Below, piece by piece: positions 47,214 through 61,042 of a DNA stretch of 64,000 nucleotides. The translations under genes were made by a program, and so were the position numbers. This stretch comes from Spinellus fusiger. Taxonomy: Eukaryota; Mucoromycota; Mucoromycetes; Mucorales; Phycomycetaceae. The first letter of the stretch is position 1; every line of letters starts with the position of its first letter. The DNA lies in assembly GCA_025094145.1 (NCBI GenBank), contig JALLLS010000019.1, positions 412,624-476,623 on the forward strand, given 5' to 3'. The notes under the pieces were generated by a model, which was given only the letters and a program-made list of their open reading frames with translations, was not told the DNA's origin and did not search any database.

Positions 47214-50200
47214 TTAATAAATAGAGGATATATCACAGGCAATGATACCACCAGGTCCTGATGTGAATACATTTCCATCCTCCATGAGTTGTATTTGAGT
47301 CACGCCATAGGACTTTGGCTTTTATATATATATATATATAAAGAAAAAGTGAATGAGGGTTCATGTGTTGTGAGTACTTACAGAAATACGATTGAAAGTG
47401 GGAGCCAAGAAACGATTGCGAGGTTGGATTTCTACGACGTGTTTCTGCTTGTAAGACTGGGCATCCCATATCTACCCCCCATAGTTATAAATAATAGTTA
47501 TAAATAATAACAATAGTAATAAGAGAAAGTGAGTGACCGACACACTTGATAGGATGGCCTGTGATATTTACCTTGAGCTCTCCATCCACAGATCCGGTGA
47601 TGAGAAGATTATTTTCGGTATCAATAGCAATGGACCGTATTCTAGACTGGTGAGCCGAAAAAGTGTGTAGTAAAGTACGCTGTCGAATATCGGATACCAC
47701 TATGAATGTCAATGGAAAAGTAACATAAAAAATAGACTTTACCTATTCCTCCTCGGTGTCCACCTGAAAACAAATAATGACTGTTGGCACTGAATGCTAC
47801 AGCATAGGATCCACCGTCATGTCCTCCTAAAGCTAAGCACAAACTGATTAAAAAAAAGAACCCAAAAAAATAGGTATAAATGTACACATGTATTTATATA
47901 TTTATAGATAAAGTGCTAAAAAAGAAAAGAGAAAAGAAAAAAGAGAAAATACTTACAGCATACTTGTGCTTTTGCAGGTGGAAGCAACGAATCCCAAAGA
48001 CACACATAGTCTTTTCTATTTCACTTGAGTCAATGTGTTATTAAAATCATTCCCACCTTCGACTCATTGCCAATGAAGTGCCTACTGTGGCTATAAGACT
48101 ACTAGAATCTAGAAAGGCAAAATCTCGGGTTGCTTTTGAATGACAAGACAATGTCTAATGTTCGTAACCTTCAACTTAGTTCGAAATACAATAAAAGTAC
48201 CATTCACTCTTACATAATAAGGTGTGTCTGAATGTGTATGTGAGTCCACTTTCCAAAGAGAGAGAGCTCCTGCAGTATCTCCAAGACCAAATTTCTGGCC
48301 AAATAGGTCAAAGTGAATTCTGTAGAGTGACGATGGATGAACACAATGTCAAAGGGAGCCTATTCATTTACCTTGTTGCTGTACCATGGCTTCCATAGTA
48401 GTTTGTTATTTCCTTCTCTTGTCCAAATTGCCATAGAATAGCACTAGGACCGCCATGTCCACCATCGCATCCTGTGATATCTATAAGGATTGTATAAGTT
48501 ATCTAGTTCTATCTTGTGAAAGAAACAGTACACAGGGGAAATTGGGTGTGGGATTCTGCACAAGTCACGGAAACATGTCGCTTAAGAGTAATCTATCATC
48601 AGCATGGATGTTGTATAAGAGAGTGTAATAGATTATCATTATTCTATTGACTGACCATCTGTTCTTTACTTTCACATGAGCTGGTCGAACTGGGACCTCC
48701 TGGAGAACGGAAGTGATCTATTCTCATACAAGTATATAATGGTTAGAGTATTAATAGCATCAATGCTGTAGTTTCCAATAACACATTTTCCTCCAACTTA
48801 CCCATGCCAAAAGACCGTTTAAGTGCTTGTAAGTTCTCTAAACTTCGACTCTGGAATGATTTGTCTTCAGACTGGACCCTGTTAGTGGCAGCCGAAAGAA
48901 CAAGCGCAGAAGAATTAGGAGGCTTCACAGAATGATGTGCATGCTTAGGTTCACGTCGCTTTATATGGCGGGGAGATTGAGAAGGAATGACTTCTGATCC
49001 ACTGTCAGAGTTAATCTCATCTTCTTCGTCCTCAGTATCTGGATAACTATAAGTAATATGTTCTCTATGTAATCCTGAAGAGGAGACAGAGCCAGATCGT
49101 GTAAGTTGCTGACACACAATGATACATGCAATAAATAAATAGATAGTGAGTGTCCTATGCCCTTTTTCTTTACTACCAATAGTCGATAGTTAATATCTAA
49201 TGAACTTACCAGTCCATAGTTTTGAGATTGACTTCGATTGACTTCATGAATTTCTGATTTCATAAATACAGCCATTATAGTGGGATAAGTCTAATACAAG
49301 CATATAAGAATGAAGAAAAGAAAATTTCTTGGTACAATGATTACATACTGAGCTGATACAAAAGGAATGAGCAGTGGTAGGCGAATAATATATAGTATGA
49401 GGTTGGGGCTGGGGCTCTTCAAATGTCATGTTTGTATCTGTGGTCTATCGAATGGATTGTATAAATAACACTTTCTTACTTTCTTAATGTTTCTTACCTC
49501 ACTATCTATAAACGAAAGCAGGTTTTCAGTAGAGCATAGAGTCCTTAGAGACCTCCAGTATTTCTTCTGTCGTAATAAATTGAACTGTTTCAGTACATTG
49601 CCTGTAATGCAGTGTGAGTTGGTTGAAGAATGGGAGTCAATTTGACTTACGTCGTGTGAGTATGTTTCCCAATTTATGAAAAATATTCTCTTGTAAGCAT
49701 TGTGAGCGATAAGCGATAGGACCCAAAATAGTTGTCCATAAAAAGGGAATGAGGCTTCCTAAATAAAGTAGCAAACTAGTCAGTAAAGAAAGCGATCACA
49801 GTACTATCTTTTCATCTACCCTCAATTTCCACAGTTTTCTCTGTAGCTTGCATACTCGACTCAAGAATATAAAGTATATAGTTGAGTGAAGCAAGTTCAA
49901 GAAGGCTACTGCCAATAGAATCATCTTTCACATCTTCCAAGGGTCGATATACTTCCTCACTAAGATCAAAACCAAACACACTATCATCTGAGAAGCTATC
50001 ATAGTCTTCCGTTGTCATTTCGGTCTATCATTGAGCGTGAGATTATTTCAATTCAAATGTCTATGGTATAAAAGTATGTTTCATAAGCACAATAGAGGGT
50101 TCCTTACCATTTTTGTTGTATTGAGTACATAAGTATAAATAGATTGAATGTTGCTATGATAAGTGTTTCTCTTTTCATATGCCATGCATTCTACAATTGA

Positions 50201-53200
50201 TTTCAAGCAGTAAATTAATCCCCATGTCTTTTCAAAATGTCGCATCTTCAAGGTGACAAGAATAAGACAAATATGGTTTATCAACACAAGTTTTAAAACT
50301 CCAAGACTTGCTCCTGACAAAGCTATGGAATAGTCTTCTAGCCATTGACTCCATTTCGAGTAGGTGGCAATGACACGACTACAAAGAGGCTCAATGACTT
50401 TTACAGGGAAAGGTCTTACTTACTCTGACCATTTTTCAACCACTGCAAGTCCATCATAATCCAATGGATCAAGAGACACAGAGACTTCAAATACCTGGAA
50501 GCATTCTTTTTCAAAAGATAAAAGAAATAGAGACATATCAAAGTCATCAGGTACACAATTTTCAAGCATATCAAGACATAGTATGAATGTATCAGTCTCA
50601 ATGCTTTTCTGAATCAGTAGTCTATAAAAGTCTTTTTGGGGAACTTTGAGAGCTTCTCCAAGATTAAACAGGTCCTGGATCTTCTTTGACAAAAAAGATT
50701 GAAACTGTGAGCCTTTGCCAGACTTGTCAGAAGCATCATACATTGTAGAGATAGAACGAAATACAGTCTATTCATGTGTTAACCTATAAGTGTTATGTAG
50801 CCAATTACTTCTTACTTGAAGAGTGCGAGTGATAAGTAAAGATTTATAGGAAGCAAGGTGGTCATCCGATATTGTATTGTCTTCTTTCTCTTGATTTTTA
50901 TATACGGATTTACTCTCTAGATTCTGACTAGCAGCTTCATCATCAAATAGATTAGCAGCATACGATGGGCGTTTTGGAGTCTCATCATCAAATAAATCAG
51001 CAGCTCTAGAGATTTTAATATCACTAGAATCTTCTTCTATAAATTTGGATTCAATGGTCGGTGGTTTTTCTGCATAGTGTGTCAATATATAAAGAGCAAG
51101 TAATGGACAACCAAGCCGTTCATAAGCATGAGCTACTTTCAGTGAGAACTTATACTCAAGGTCATAAGTTATTCTTAGATTCTGGTGCTTTTGAACAAGT
51201 AATTGTTGCTTCAAATGGTTATATATAATAAAGATATTTGGATTGACAGTATCAAATGCCGATTCATCTTTGCTATAAGCACTTTTGCTGAATTCGGATA
51301 ATGGAGCCTGTGGAAAAAAGGAAGAACTCGTTAACTTGCGTAAATAACATCATAAGATGTCAAACAAGAGGCATACTTACCACTGTAGCATTAATTGCAT
51401 CATGAGGTCTCTCTAGTAAAGAGTAGACTATGCTTATAAGCCAGCGATCTTTTGCTTCTATAGCCATAGATAATACGTTGTTTTCAAGTATCTCTTTCAA
51501 GAGTGAGCAATTATCCCCTAGGCAAATGTTAATAAAGTTTTTCTCAATGAGATGGTGTCTTTAGAACCTGTGTCATCTTACCCAAATAGACACGACAAAT
51601 AGCAATAGCAAGTTGAAAATCCTTCATATGCTTCAATATAATACTGACTGCATCTTTTATCTTATCAGCAAGCAAGAAGAATGCAGCAGCATATTCTAAA
51701 TAAGATTCGATGAGTAAAACTGCCAGATGATAAAGATTTATTTACCATAGCGTTGTTTTCCGAGCAGAACAAATGCATTTTTAGACGCTGCTGTCTTCCA
51801 CCGTGGTTGTGTAAAATCATTAGATAAAAATTTACACATAGCAGCATGTTCTTTATGAAAACTTGCTGATTTCCATAGTCCAAGTAAAAGGTTTTTTTTG
51901 CGCAATGCCAAATAAAACAAAGTACAGCTTTCTGGATCTTTTAGTTCTTCTTTTGATAAATAGGTGTTGCGTGCAATGGCGCTCATTTGGTCTCGCTGAA
52001 ACAACAATAAGAATGATTTTAATATATAAAAAGGTAAGTCTTTTCTATCCCATAACAAAATAGAATCCAAACTTACCACAGTATCAATTTTTCGCAGCCA
52101 TAAAAATATACCAAGTGATCTTGCATTTTCCCACATAAGCTTGTTATTTACCAAACAAATACACCGATCAAGGAGAAGATCCTAAAAATATACTAGTAAG
52201 ACCATGTTCCCTGTATAATATCTGCCATTTTACTTGAGATTGACTGTGAAGTGCCCAAATAAAATCACAAGGCCTCAATACTTGAGGTTGCTGCTGAGAC
52301 TCCAAGATGCGTTGAAGATGAAAATGATTTTCAAGAAGAGCTGTGAATCGAATACCATTTTCGTCCAGAGCGTCGCCTTGTGCTGAAACCTAATGTACAC
52401 CAGTAATTTTATAAGACAAGAAAACATTAAAGAATATTTCATTACCTCTACAAAAGTATCTACCATGGCTACTAAATGCATTCTTTCTTTTTGAGATAAT
52501 CCTGGTATTGTTTTTGATTTCAGGCATGATATCAAGTAGTTTGTCTCAGTCAAAGTAAGAGGGCGTGTGTTATTCTCATCCCCTAAAAGTTGCCTAGCAG
52601 CACATATAAATACTTGTATTTTACTGTATCTGTTATTCATCATTGACTTACATAACATCCTCATCCTCATCCTCATCAAACAGAGAGGTGTAACTCTGGT
52701 TTGGAGATTCCTTTGTATTCTTCAACAAAAAGAATAAGGATTGGTTTTGTTGATTTACTTACATTTTGTAGTTTTATAATGGTCTCAAAAGAAAAATGGG
52801 GCATTTGATCAATATCATCTTCTTCTGAATAACATCTTAAGAATTTGTAAACAGATAGTAATACATAGTTAATCAATGTCGTATTTCCTATAAATATAGA
52901 AAATAAGTTAATAAAATAGAATAGTCTTAATACTATCGATTATTTACCCCACATTAAATAGAAAATAAGACTGTTCGGGTGATATATTGGTAGAGGCCCA
53001 TTCATGTGGTAAGATACATCGTAAATATTCAACATTGGCTGTCCCTCCGAGTCAAGCAGCAGTTCTATCACATCATAAGAAATAACATTTAAAATAGCAG
53101 CTTACCTGGTGTCAATTCATTTTTCGATATCAACCATTTCAGATAGCATCCAAGTTGATTTCCAGAAGCTACAGCCATAATACTATTGTCTAGCCATGCT

Positions 53201-54717
53201 ATACCAACAATGGGATTTGGCCTAAGTAGTAAATGGTTCAATATGAAAAATTAAGCTCATCAGCTACTCAACAGTAGTGAATAGTTACATATCAACAGTA
53301 AATTCATGATAGCATGTCCAATGATCTTGGTAGCCACTGCTATCTATTGTACGCTTCTGTCCATAAACTGATATCTTTTTAGCGAAAGCAATGGCCAATA
53401 TGTATTGGGCATCACACGATACATTCCAGGCAATATCTATGATGGGCTCACTATAAAATACCGTATTAACAGTCTTTTTCAACCAATAAAAACTGAAAAA
53501 AAAGGGAAGAAAAAAAAAACTTACGAGAATTCAAAAGAGGTGTATAAAGTAGGACTGACATCTACACGTATCTCTGACCAAAATGATAAATGGCACATAG
53601 GTCCTTGGATAGAAGATGAAGAGACTAGAAGCATATTTATATACAGGTGGTAAATCTCTATGATCTTACCAATAGCAACGTGGTTCAATGCAAATTGGAT
53701 ATATCGAATGTCTGTCAACGATGTCTCAAGAGTATAGAGTCTATGCCAATTCTGTGCTTGCTCCAACTCCTCTTCAGGATCAAGCTCGACACCATAAAAC
53801 AGAATATTGGATCCCACACATACAGCTATCCTCATTTTCTCATTAATTCCTGTAGTTATCTTCTGTAATATTTTGGAGATGGGTTGATGGGAGCTTTCAT
53901 AGCTAGTTACTATAACAGAGGGGATTTCCTCCCAATCAAATGTTTGGCTGCCTAAATAAATAATCTCTTGAAGACTATTGCTCTCCACTGCATCTTCATT
54001 GTCGTATGAAAACATTGAAGAGTCAAATTGGATTTTCCATGAAAGTATTTTCTTGGAAGATGCAGACACGCCCAATAATATATGTATATTTTCGTTTTTA
54101 CCACTCTTTAAAGACTCTGTATGAAGAGAAGAAAGTTGAATGGTTGGGTCATAATGATCACACACTTTGTAATGATGAAGATGACATGACTGGTTATCAG
54201 AATAGTACACAAGTAACTGTTCGCCATTATAGATTGCAATATATCCATCTAGGATGCTTATTAACTATGATGATTTCATATATATATGTATATGTATAGA
54301 TGCATATGTATATTACCTTTATGCATAGGAATTGAAAGTGCTGTTGGGCAGTGAAGAGAAATGGAGCCACTCAATTGCAGCTGTGCTGACAATTTGCCAC
54401 TATTCTGAAGACAAAGAATGAATATTATATTTTATATTTCTCATTCTCTATAGTTACTTACCTCACGTAACTCATATTTCCATATGTTCATTTCACCGTC
54501 TATACCCGTGGAACAAAGTCGATTGGCATAAGGTGGGGATATGCTTTTAATCGGATACTTATGTCCCATCCAAGCATATTTTAAGTAAAGACGCGGTATA
54601 AAATGTCCTTGTTCTAAAAAGTCTACAATATGAATACCATAGCAGCGTATCTGTCCATGTGGATTCTGGGTAATAAGACTTAGTTCCACTGGTTTGATAC
54701 CAGCTAACAACAGCACC

Positions 54718-54755
<38 letters not shown>

Positions 54756-56450
54756 GACGATGATATATATATACTGCACTAATGACACTGATAATAAAAG
54801 ACACTTACATGAGGGATCGTAGAATGCCTGGATAGGATTCAAGAAATAACAAACATCTGAAGGATCAATAGCCTGTGCAATCCTCGAAACAACAAAGACA
54901 CGTGGTATTCTTTTTGGAAATACATTCAGATACTATACACACTGTAATGTAAGAGATGCACTATACCAGAGCAATAAAGGATTTTCTTATAAAAAAAAAC
55001 CTCTTACCTTGACACCCCAAAAAGTAAGTGAACCGTCAGACTGAACTCGAAAAAGCAGATCAGGAGTTTCTCTGACAAGTTCTTGTACTTTCTTGATACG
55101 TTGATTCAGTTTATCGTGTCTGGAATAGCTTTGGCTTTGAGCACACACTGCACTCCGAAGCTCATTGCAGTTAATATAGTGGATGGGAGACGTATCTTCT
55201 ATATGGTCTGCGTGATACATATTACTGTCTTGAGATAGTCTACTGCTAGTTTCTGATGTCATTAAAGATTGATTAGGATCAATAACAGCACACATATAGA
55301 ATGCATGTGGCTTTTCAGGGTCGATGGAACTCCAGAAGCGCCCAATACCATCGCGTGCCATTGTAAACAAAGCACAGTCAGATGGTTGGTGTGTGAGTCT
55401 ATAAGTATGAGTATCTCCTTGTCGTCTTAATACTAAACTCACTTGCTCTTATTAGAGAGTGCTTTCCATGCAAAATAGCTGACAGATCGTGGATGAGCCA
55501 AGTGAATAAAGGCATACTCTAATCTATAAGTACAGCATATTATTATCATGATGTACCTTTGGCTGATGTTGGGTGCCATACAGTCACTAGTCGATCAAAC
55601 TATAGATCCATGATAAGTACTCTACAAAGAACATAGATACTACCTTTCCCAAAGTAGCAAACATAGCAGAAGATGACTCAAACTTGGCCATAATGGCTTG
55701 CACTGCGGGTCTAAATCGACAAATAAGGGTCTAAACACAATTGAAGGCAGGTGTTTACCTTGCTGTCCACAGAACATCCCATTCACCACAATTACTTTGA
55801 CTTTCTTGCCATAAAGTCATATCTATGCCTGCTGCTAAGAGAAGACCATTGATACTCCAATCAAGACAAGATACTTGGCTCTTGGTACTTATGACTGTCT
55901 CCACTCTCCATAGTGGCTGTGTCTATTGCCGTGAAAGAAAGAGAAAGAGAAAAAGGCAGAGTTGAAGTGATGTTTATTATTTATTATTTATAGAACACAA
56001 TAAAGGGATATTCAATAGTTTACCTTGCTAGAGGCTGGCAATTGAGGCCTGAATATACCAATATGATGTGTGTATGCCACTGCAATCTAGAGTTGCGGAC
56101 ACATAACAGTAAGATGGACATGCAAGTATTGAAGGTCTTACCCTTCCTGTTTTACAGTCTCCAGCTACTGCAGTCACTGATGACAAGCGACTTTCATTGG
56201 ATACCTCAGAAGGTACTTCAAGAAGTATCTCAGAGGGCTCTTCAATATTTTGCACTAGCACGTTGGGGTCTGTATAGACTGCTACTAAAGAACCAGTAGC
56301 ATATACCTTTGTAGGCATAAGTGAATAGATAATATCTTTCAGAATCGTCTGTATCTTCTTATTTCTATTTCTGTCTGCCTTACAATATAGTGTCTCTCCC
56401 ATATAAAGGTGTGAATGGCATGGGAGTGTAGATTGGCTTGTCCGGGACAT
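47214..56450 (-). CDS. RAV1: RAVE complex subunit Rav1 / DMXL (rabconnectin-3) homologue
   Basis: This subunit assembles V1 onto V0 of the V-ATPase. It is a multi-exon minus gene, start MSRTSQSTLPCHSHLY at 56450, stop at 47216-47214. N-terminal WD40 propellers span about 56450-53100 (TQPLWRVETVIS, SCLDWSINGLLLAAGIDMTL, FTMARDGIGRFW, CSTGIDGEMNIWKYELRE). The Rav1p_C alpha-rich domain spans roughly 53000-50400 (ARSLGIFLWLRKIDTV, LFYLALRKKNLLLGLWK, EYAAAFFLLADKI). An acidic linker follows at about 49110-48800. A C-terminal propeller ends the protein (FDLFGQKFGLGDTAGALSLW, YAVAFSANSHYLFSGGHRGG, VVSDIRQRTLLHTFSAH, LLITGSVDGELKIW, and GVTQIQLMEDGNVFTSGPGG). That last propeller is typical of DMXL and absent from the shorter budding-yeast Rav1. 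The exon count, probably over twenty, was not fully resolved. Introns carry (TA)n and (TTA)n runs. Confidence 0.88.
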
Positions 56451-56562
56451 GATTGTTCCAGGAACATGGTGACAATATTAAGTCTGAATGGCAATCCCTG
56501 TTCATGCCTAAATGCCACTGCTCAGATTGCAGTCACAGTCATGATAGAGAAATTATGCCTAA

Positions 56563-57930
56563 ACACCAGGAGATTTTTCTGACCTTTAAGCGGTGATACC
56601 TCCTTCCTTTTACGTCACAATAAAAGAGTTCCCTTTTATGGAGATATGATTAAAATCAAAGGTTTGCAAGTATCTGTAGTAAAGGGCAGTAAGGTTATCA
56701 ACAATACCATTAGAGAGATGAATCTGTAGTAGTTTGGTCTATAGCAGAGACTAAGAAATAGAGTATTAGTACAAAGGCTAGTCTAGGGAAATCAAAGAGG
56801 GTACATGAACAGGAACACAACACACGATTTGAATACAATGGGTAACTAGGCAACTGTTCTTTAAGCAATTCCTTTCTTTCTAGAATGTTGTTGTAGTCTG
56901 CATTACTTTGGTAGTTCTGATTAAGCAAATGATTTGTGAAAATTCGTATTGTTCTTTTCTGTTCGAGTATTAATGCCTGCTAATTACACTGTCTGTTGTT
57001 CTTCATAACTTCTACCCTGTTTAACTTGTTTGTCTTTGTCTGGCATATAAACCAACAGCTGTGATATGGTGAGTATATGGTTGTTATGTCTGACATGTTA
57101 GTCAGTTTCTATTGTATATTATTTTACTATAATAAACCCAGTGAACCAGTTACAAAGGCAAAGGCAGGAAGGTGCCAGTGCAAGGGTAATACGAAATACA
57201 TAGAGAGTACATTAATACATCTCGAACTAATTATTTTTTACTGTTTTATTATTGAAAAGGGGTATTGGCACCTAAAAGGATTGGAGTACGATCCTACCAA
57301 ACTGCCAGTCGCTGCTTATGGCACAGGAATAAAGGTAAAAGATGCTGTCAAGTTTAAAGGCCATTGTGTTGGTTTGACAAGAATTTTATATCAATCATTG
57401 AAAAAGAGACAAAGATAGAGATCTTCTTGTGGTTGATGTCGATGAGTTCCGAACATAGAGGGTAAGCATAATTGACTTCTCACCCAATATGAAAAGATCT
57501 TCTAACAGTTACTCTTATTTTTGTTCTCAAGATCTGCCACACTTATAACACAAATAACCTCACCGAGGTATTAGTGAATTTCAACAGTATCCACGCTTGC
57601 CAAAGTTGGGGAATTGTTTGGAACAGAGATGTGAATGCATCAAAGAATATCTATACAATTGCAGAAGAGTGTTTAAAGGGTCTCCACCGACCAGCTCCAT
57701 TCTGTCGAGAAGAATATATATTTGTATTTATATTATATCATATCACCATATCGAAGGTGGTTTCCTTTGGGATTCAGATATTTACAGGTAAATCTACATA
57801 ATCTTTATTTGTTTAAAAACTAACATGAATACATCTTAATTTATTTTTACTCCTTTTCAAATCGATTTATCATTTTTAAACAATTGTATTTCGACTATTT
57901 CCTTTTATATCCTAAAGACCTCCTGGTGTG
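56563..57930 (+). mobile_element. Fanzor-bearing element, degenerate
   Basis: The element starts ACACCAGGAGATTTTTCTGA and ends CTCCTGGTGT(GT), short inverted termini shared with the copies at 13347 and 31347. It lies 113 bp upstream of RAV1's start codon, in the divergent flank. It contains a plus-strand Fanzor remnant (57140-57720). A region at 56690-56890 is also present, inverted, in the remnant at 2850-3060. Length 1368 bp. Confidence 0.7.
57140..57720 (+). pseudogene. Fanzor (eukaryotic TnpB/OrfB homologue) C-terminal part, broken
   Basis: Fanzors are RNA-guided DNA endonucleases related to TnpB and Cas12. Visible blocks, with introns at about 57185-57259 and 57462-57531: YWHLKGLEYDPTKLP, VAAYGTGIKVKDAVKFKGHC, LLVVDVDEFRT (upstream of the zinc ribbon), ICHTYN and HACQSWGIVWNRDVNASKNI, then GLHRPAPFCRE. 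WNRDVNASKNI is the RuvC-III motif with its Asp kept. The zinc ribbon has lost the second Cys of each pair (CxxY, CxxW). There is a frameshift after LKKRQR (near 57415) and an in-frame TAG at 57456-57458. The N-terminal half, including RuvC-I, is absent. Not functional. Confidence 0.75.
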
Positions 57931-58536
57931 TAAACAGGATCATGTATAACAAAGAAAGTTCAGTGTTAGAATGTTGGTCTCTCTCTATAGATTCAATCCT
58001 TATACTAGTAAATCTGAATCAATTCTATCTTTATTAGTAGAATAAGTATATATAATAGATATTTGAATTTTATTTTAGTGAATAATCTATCTAAAATATA
58101 GGTATAATAAGTATAAACCACGGATAATTAGTACTCTTATCCTTTGTATCAATTGCACTTTTTTTCATCTCAGACATATACTAATTATGATTTCTCCAAG
58201 ACATAAATTCATTAATTAAACCGTTTGCCTCTATCCTTGCTTAACAGTTTGAGTGTGTGTAATAGAGAGAAATTGAAATAAGTGAATATTTCTCGGTATT
58301 CTATAACAATATTAATATTTTCGTACAACATACCTCCTAATAGTCTCAAAGAGCAGAGTTTTAGCCGAGCTAAAAGTAAAGTAGTTCGTATAAGTCTTCA
58401 TTCTTTCAAATTACAGGTTTGATATTAATATTAATATTATTTATCAAATCAATTATCATTCCATAAAAGCCTTAGATATAACATTAAACACTCCAATCGA
58501 GAAATAAGACACTATTTTGCTACAAAAGATATATAT
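57931..58536. other. AT-rich intergenic DNA, nothing recognised
   Basis: No ORF with motifs. A short palindromic ATTAATATTAATATTAAT run lies near 58423-58440. Confidence 0.4.
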
Positions 58537-58700
58537 TGTCGTCTTTGATCTTAGTATCAAAGGAAATCCGAACAGTCAAACGTATAGTAGAACTCTGCTA
58601 TTTTATTTATCAACTTTTATACTTCTTTTATACTTTTTTTTACTACTATTTTTTTTAGTAAACTACTGTATATCAATTACACTGTGATGATAGGCTATCT
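58537..58700 (+). repeat. LTR-like fragment (TGTCGTCTTTGATC family)
   Basis: Begins TGTCGTCTTTGATCTTAG and matches the reverse complement of 31744-31660 closely for about 85 bp. The 3' limit is not clear; it may extend towards 58790. Confidence 0.5.
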
Positions 58701-59125
58701 TTTAATAACCAATGAGTTTATGACAGTATATATTTGATAAAGGTACAAATTATTTTCTGTAGCTCTCCTTAGAATCAGATATTGTATAATATCTCCACCA
58801 TGGGCTTGTAATAAAGAACTTTCATACCTCTGGAGATATTTCTTCATTATAATCTTATGGCCACTTCCAATGTTTATTTGATAATGTATAACACCTTTAT
58901 GTACATAGATTTTAAAAGATAGTGATTACTTTGAGCGGCTATCCACATTAAGAAGAAATATTATAATCTTTTGAGCTTCCAGTGTAAATATCATTATAGT
59001 AAATCCAAAAATTATTGATAATAAACTGACCCTCAATAAGTAACCGGTTTTTTATTCTTTCAAATTCCAGGCTATTGTTATACCAAAAAATAATAAACAT
59101 TCTTTCTTTCTTTCTTTTTCTTATA

Positions 59126-60835
59126 ATGTCTGACTCATCCAACACCATGAACATCTTCATAAAAACCCCCGAGATGAATAGCAGAATATACCAGCCTTGA
59201 GACTCTTCACCAGGTGCTGAAAGTGAACACTACCACGGCCAAGGCATCTTATATGTTTAATGTGCCTTCTTCCGCTGTAGGAGACATAGTAAAGCACTAA
59301 AATAAAAATAAACAATTTAAACACTCACCCAAGAGTGGCAGAAATAGAAAACCCGATGACAGGGTTCTCCGGTGGTTGAGAAGAACAGTAATGGGCAACT
59401 CCTACTAGACCAAAAGAGGCCATTAGGGCAGACATGGCTATCAAGGTCTCAGAGAATACCTTGAAAAAGTACCTGGATGAAATAGGCTTTAATTTATTCA
59501 TTCCATTTATAAAAACCTATTCTCGCTGTTTTATCCGAACTAAAGAATAAAGAGACTGGTAGATGACAGGACTTTATCCAAGAATATATGCTTTTATTTA
59601 GTGGAATATACAACTCTTTATATACTAATCAATTGCCATAGTTACACTTATGTGTCTCCTATAGTTGAGTCTACACACATGACCCTAATTAATTATCAGT
59701 TTTAATGCAATTGACTGGTGCTAATTATGTTAGACATGTCTCTGTATTGACTCTGGATAAAACACTCACCAAGAAACATATGGAAGAAAGACTATATTGG
59801 GCTCATGAGCACGTTAACTGGCCGCATGAACAGTGACAAGAGGTTGTCTGGTCAGATGAGTCTAGAGTAGAGTTAATGAGCTATGACAGGGCATAAGAGT
59901 CATCAGAAAGTAAGTTAAGGCTTTTGATTCTAATAATTTTATAAAGTTGAGGAAGTTTGGAGGAGGTGGAGTGATGGTATAGGCTGACTCAGTGGGGAGG
60001 GTATTGGGAGATAGATCGTAGTGGAGGGTAGGATAAACTCCGACATACATAAATGTCTTGAGAGATGTCTACTGCTATAAACTCAAGTAATTCTCTCATA
60101 AACACTGGAGTCAGTGTGTAATGACTAGATTGCTCTTGGAATAATATGAAAGTAATTTGGGCATTACCAATGGTATTGCTTCAGATGAACTCGTCATCTT
60201 ACGAAGACAATCCTAGCATTACGAACCCTTCTCTCCCGCTCTTCTCTCTCGTTCATGGTCTTCGTCAATCAATAGATAATTTATTAGATAACTTAGAATT
60301 AGGTCATAGTATAGAAAAATATTGTATTTATGCTCGATGAATTGTTAAAATAAAACGATATCCTGATATCTGTTCTCTATCTGTACTTTGTCCTTGCTTT
60401 CTCTTGTCCCTTACCTCTGCTCTCTTCTTGCTCTCTCTCTGTTCTCTCTTACCTTCCTGACGCATAACATCTAGTACACTTACCCTTTTTCCTTGTTTTC
60501 TCCTTGATCCTTACACAGTGACTGTCTACAGGAGGACAATGTTAGACTTTATGAGTGTAAAATAACTCAATTGGAAAGTAATAATTGGTATAGTAATGAC
60601 TCTTTAACGGCCCTCTCAAAGTCCCGATCTCAATCCAATTGAGCATCTGTGGGCCCAACTCAAGAAAATTATTAGGAACGACGGGAGATTGTATACCACT
60701 AAACAGAAGTTGGAGGCAATCCTGATGCTGTAATGAGGCGAAATGTCAAAGGAAGTAACAGACACCCTCATTGCCAGCATAGGGCGGAGATGTCAGGCTG
60801 CCATTGATGCTAAGGGTGGCCATAGTGGTTATTAA
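59126..60835 (+). pseudogene. Tc1-type transposase relic interrupted by a solo LTR
   Basis: Opens ATGTCTGACTCATCCAA, like the relic at 36044. The C-terminal part reads, across frames, WPSQSPDLNPIEHLWAQL then KKIIRNDGRLYTT, and ends DAKGGHSGY with TAA at 60833-60835. The EDN block (second Asp) begins just after the LTR at 60533. Many stops and frameshifts. Terminal repeats were not found. Confidence 0.7.
60117..60515 (+). repeat. Solo LTR, 399 bp, with 5-bp target duplication CAGTG
   Basis: Starts TGTAATGACTAGATTGC and ends CTTGATCCTTACA. CAGTG is found immediately on both sides (60112-60116 and 60516-60520). It lies inside the transposase relic 59126-60835. It is related to the LTR at 62286 (same TGTRATGAC start, TGATATCTG block and CCTTACA end). 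The small ORF 60146-60340 inside it is not a gene. Confidence 0.85.
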
Positions 60836-61042
60836 TTAACCTTACAATAAAACCTTTTTTTGTATTATAAACACTGTTTTATGCATCTATTGAAGTTTCT
60901 ATGTCTCTATCTAATGAATTCATAAAGTTATAACACTATTAAGAAAAGTATGAGTATAAAAAATGAAATCTACATTTGAAAAAAGATGGTTAATTATTGA
61001 GGGTCACTATTTTTATGCCATTAGCTACTATCACATTAACTA

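Noticed and set aside
60146..60340. 64-aa plus ORF
   Set aside because: It lies wholly inside the solo LTR bounded by CAGTG duplications.
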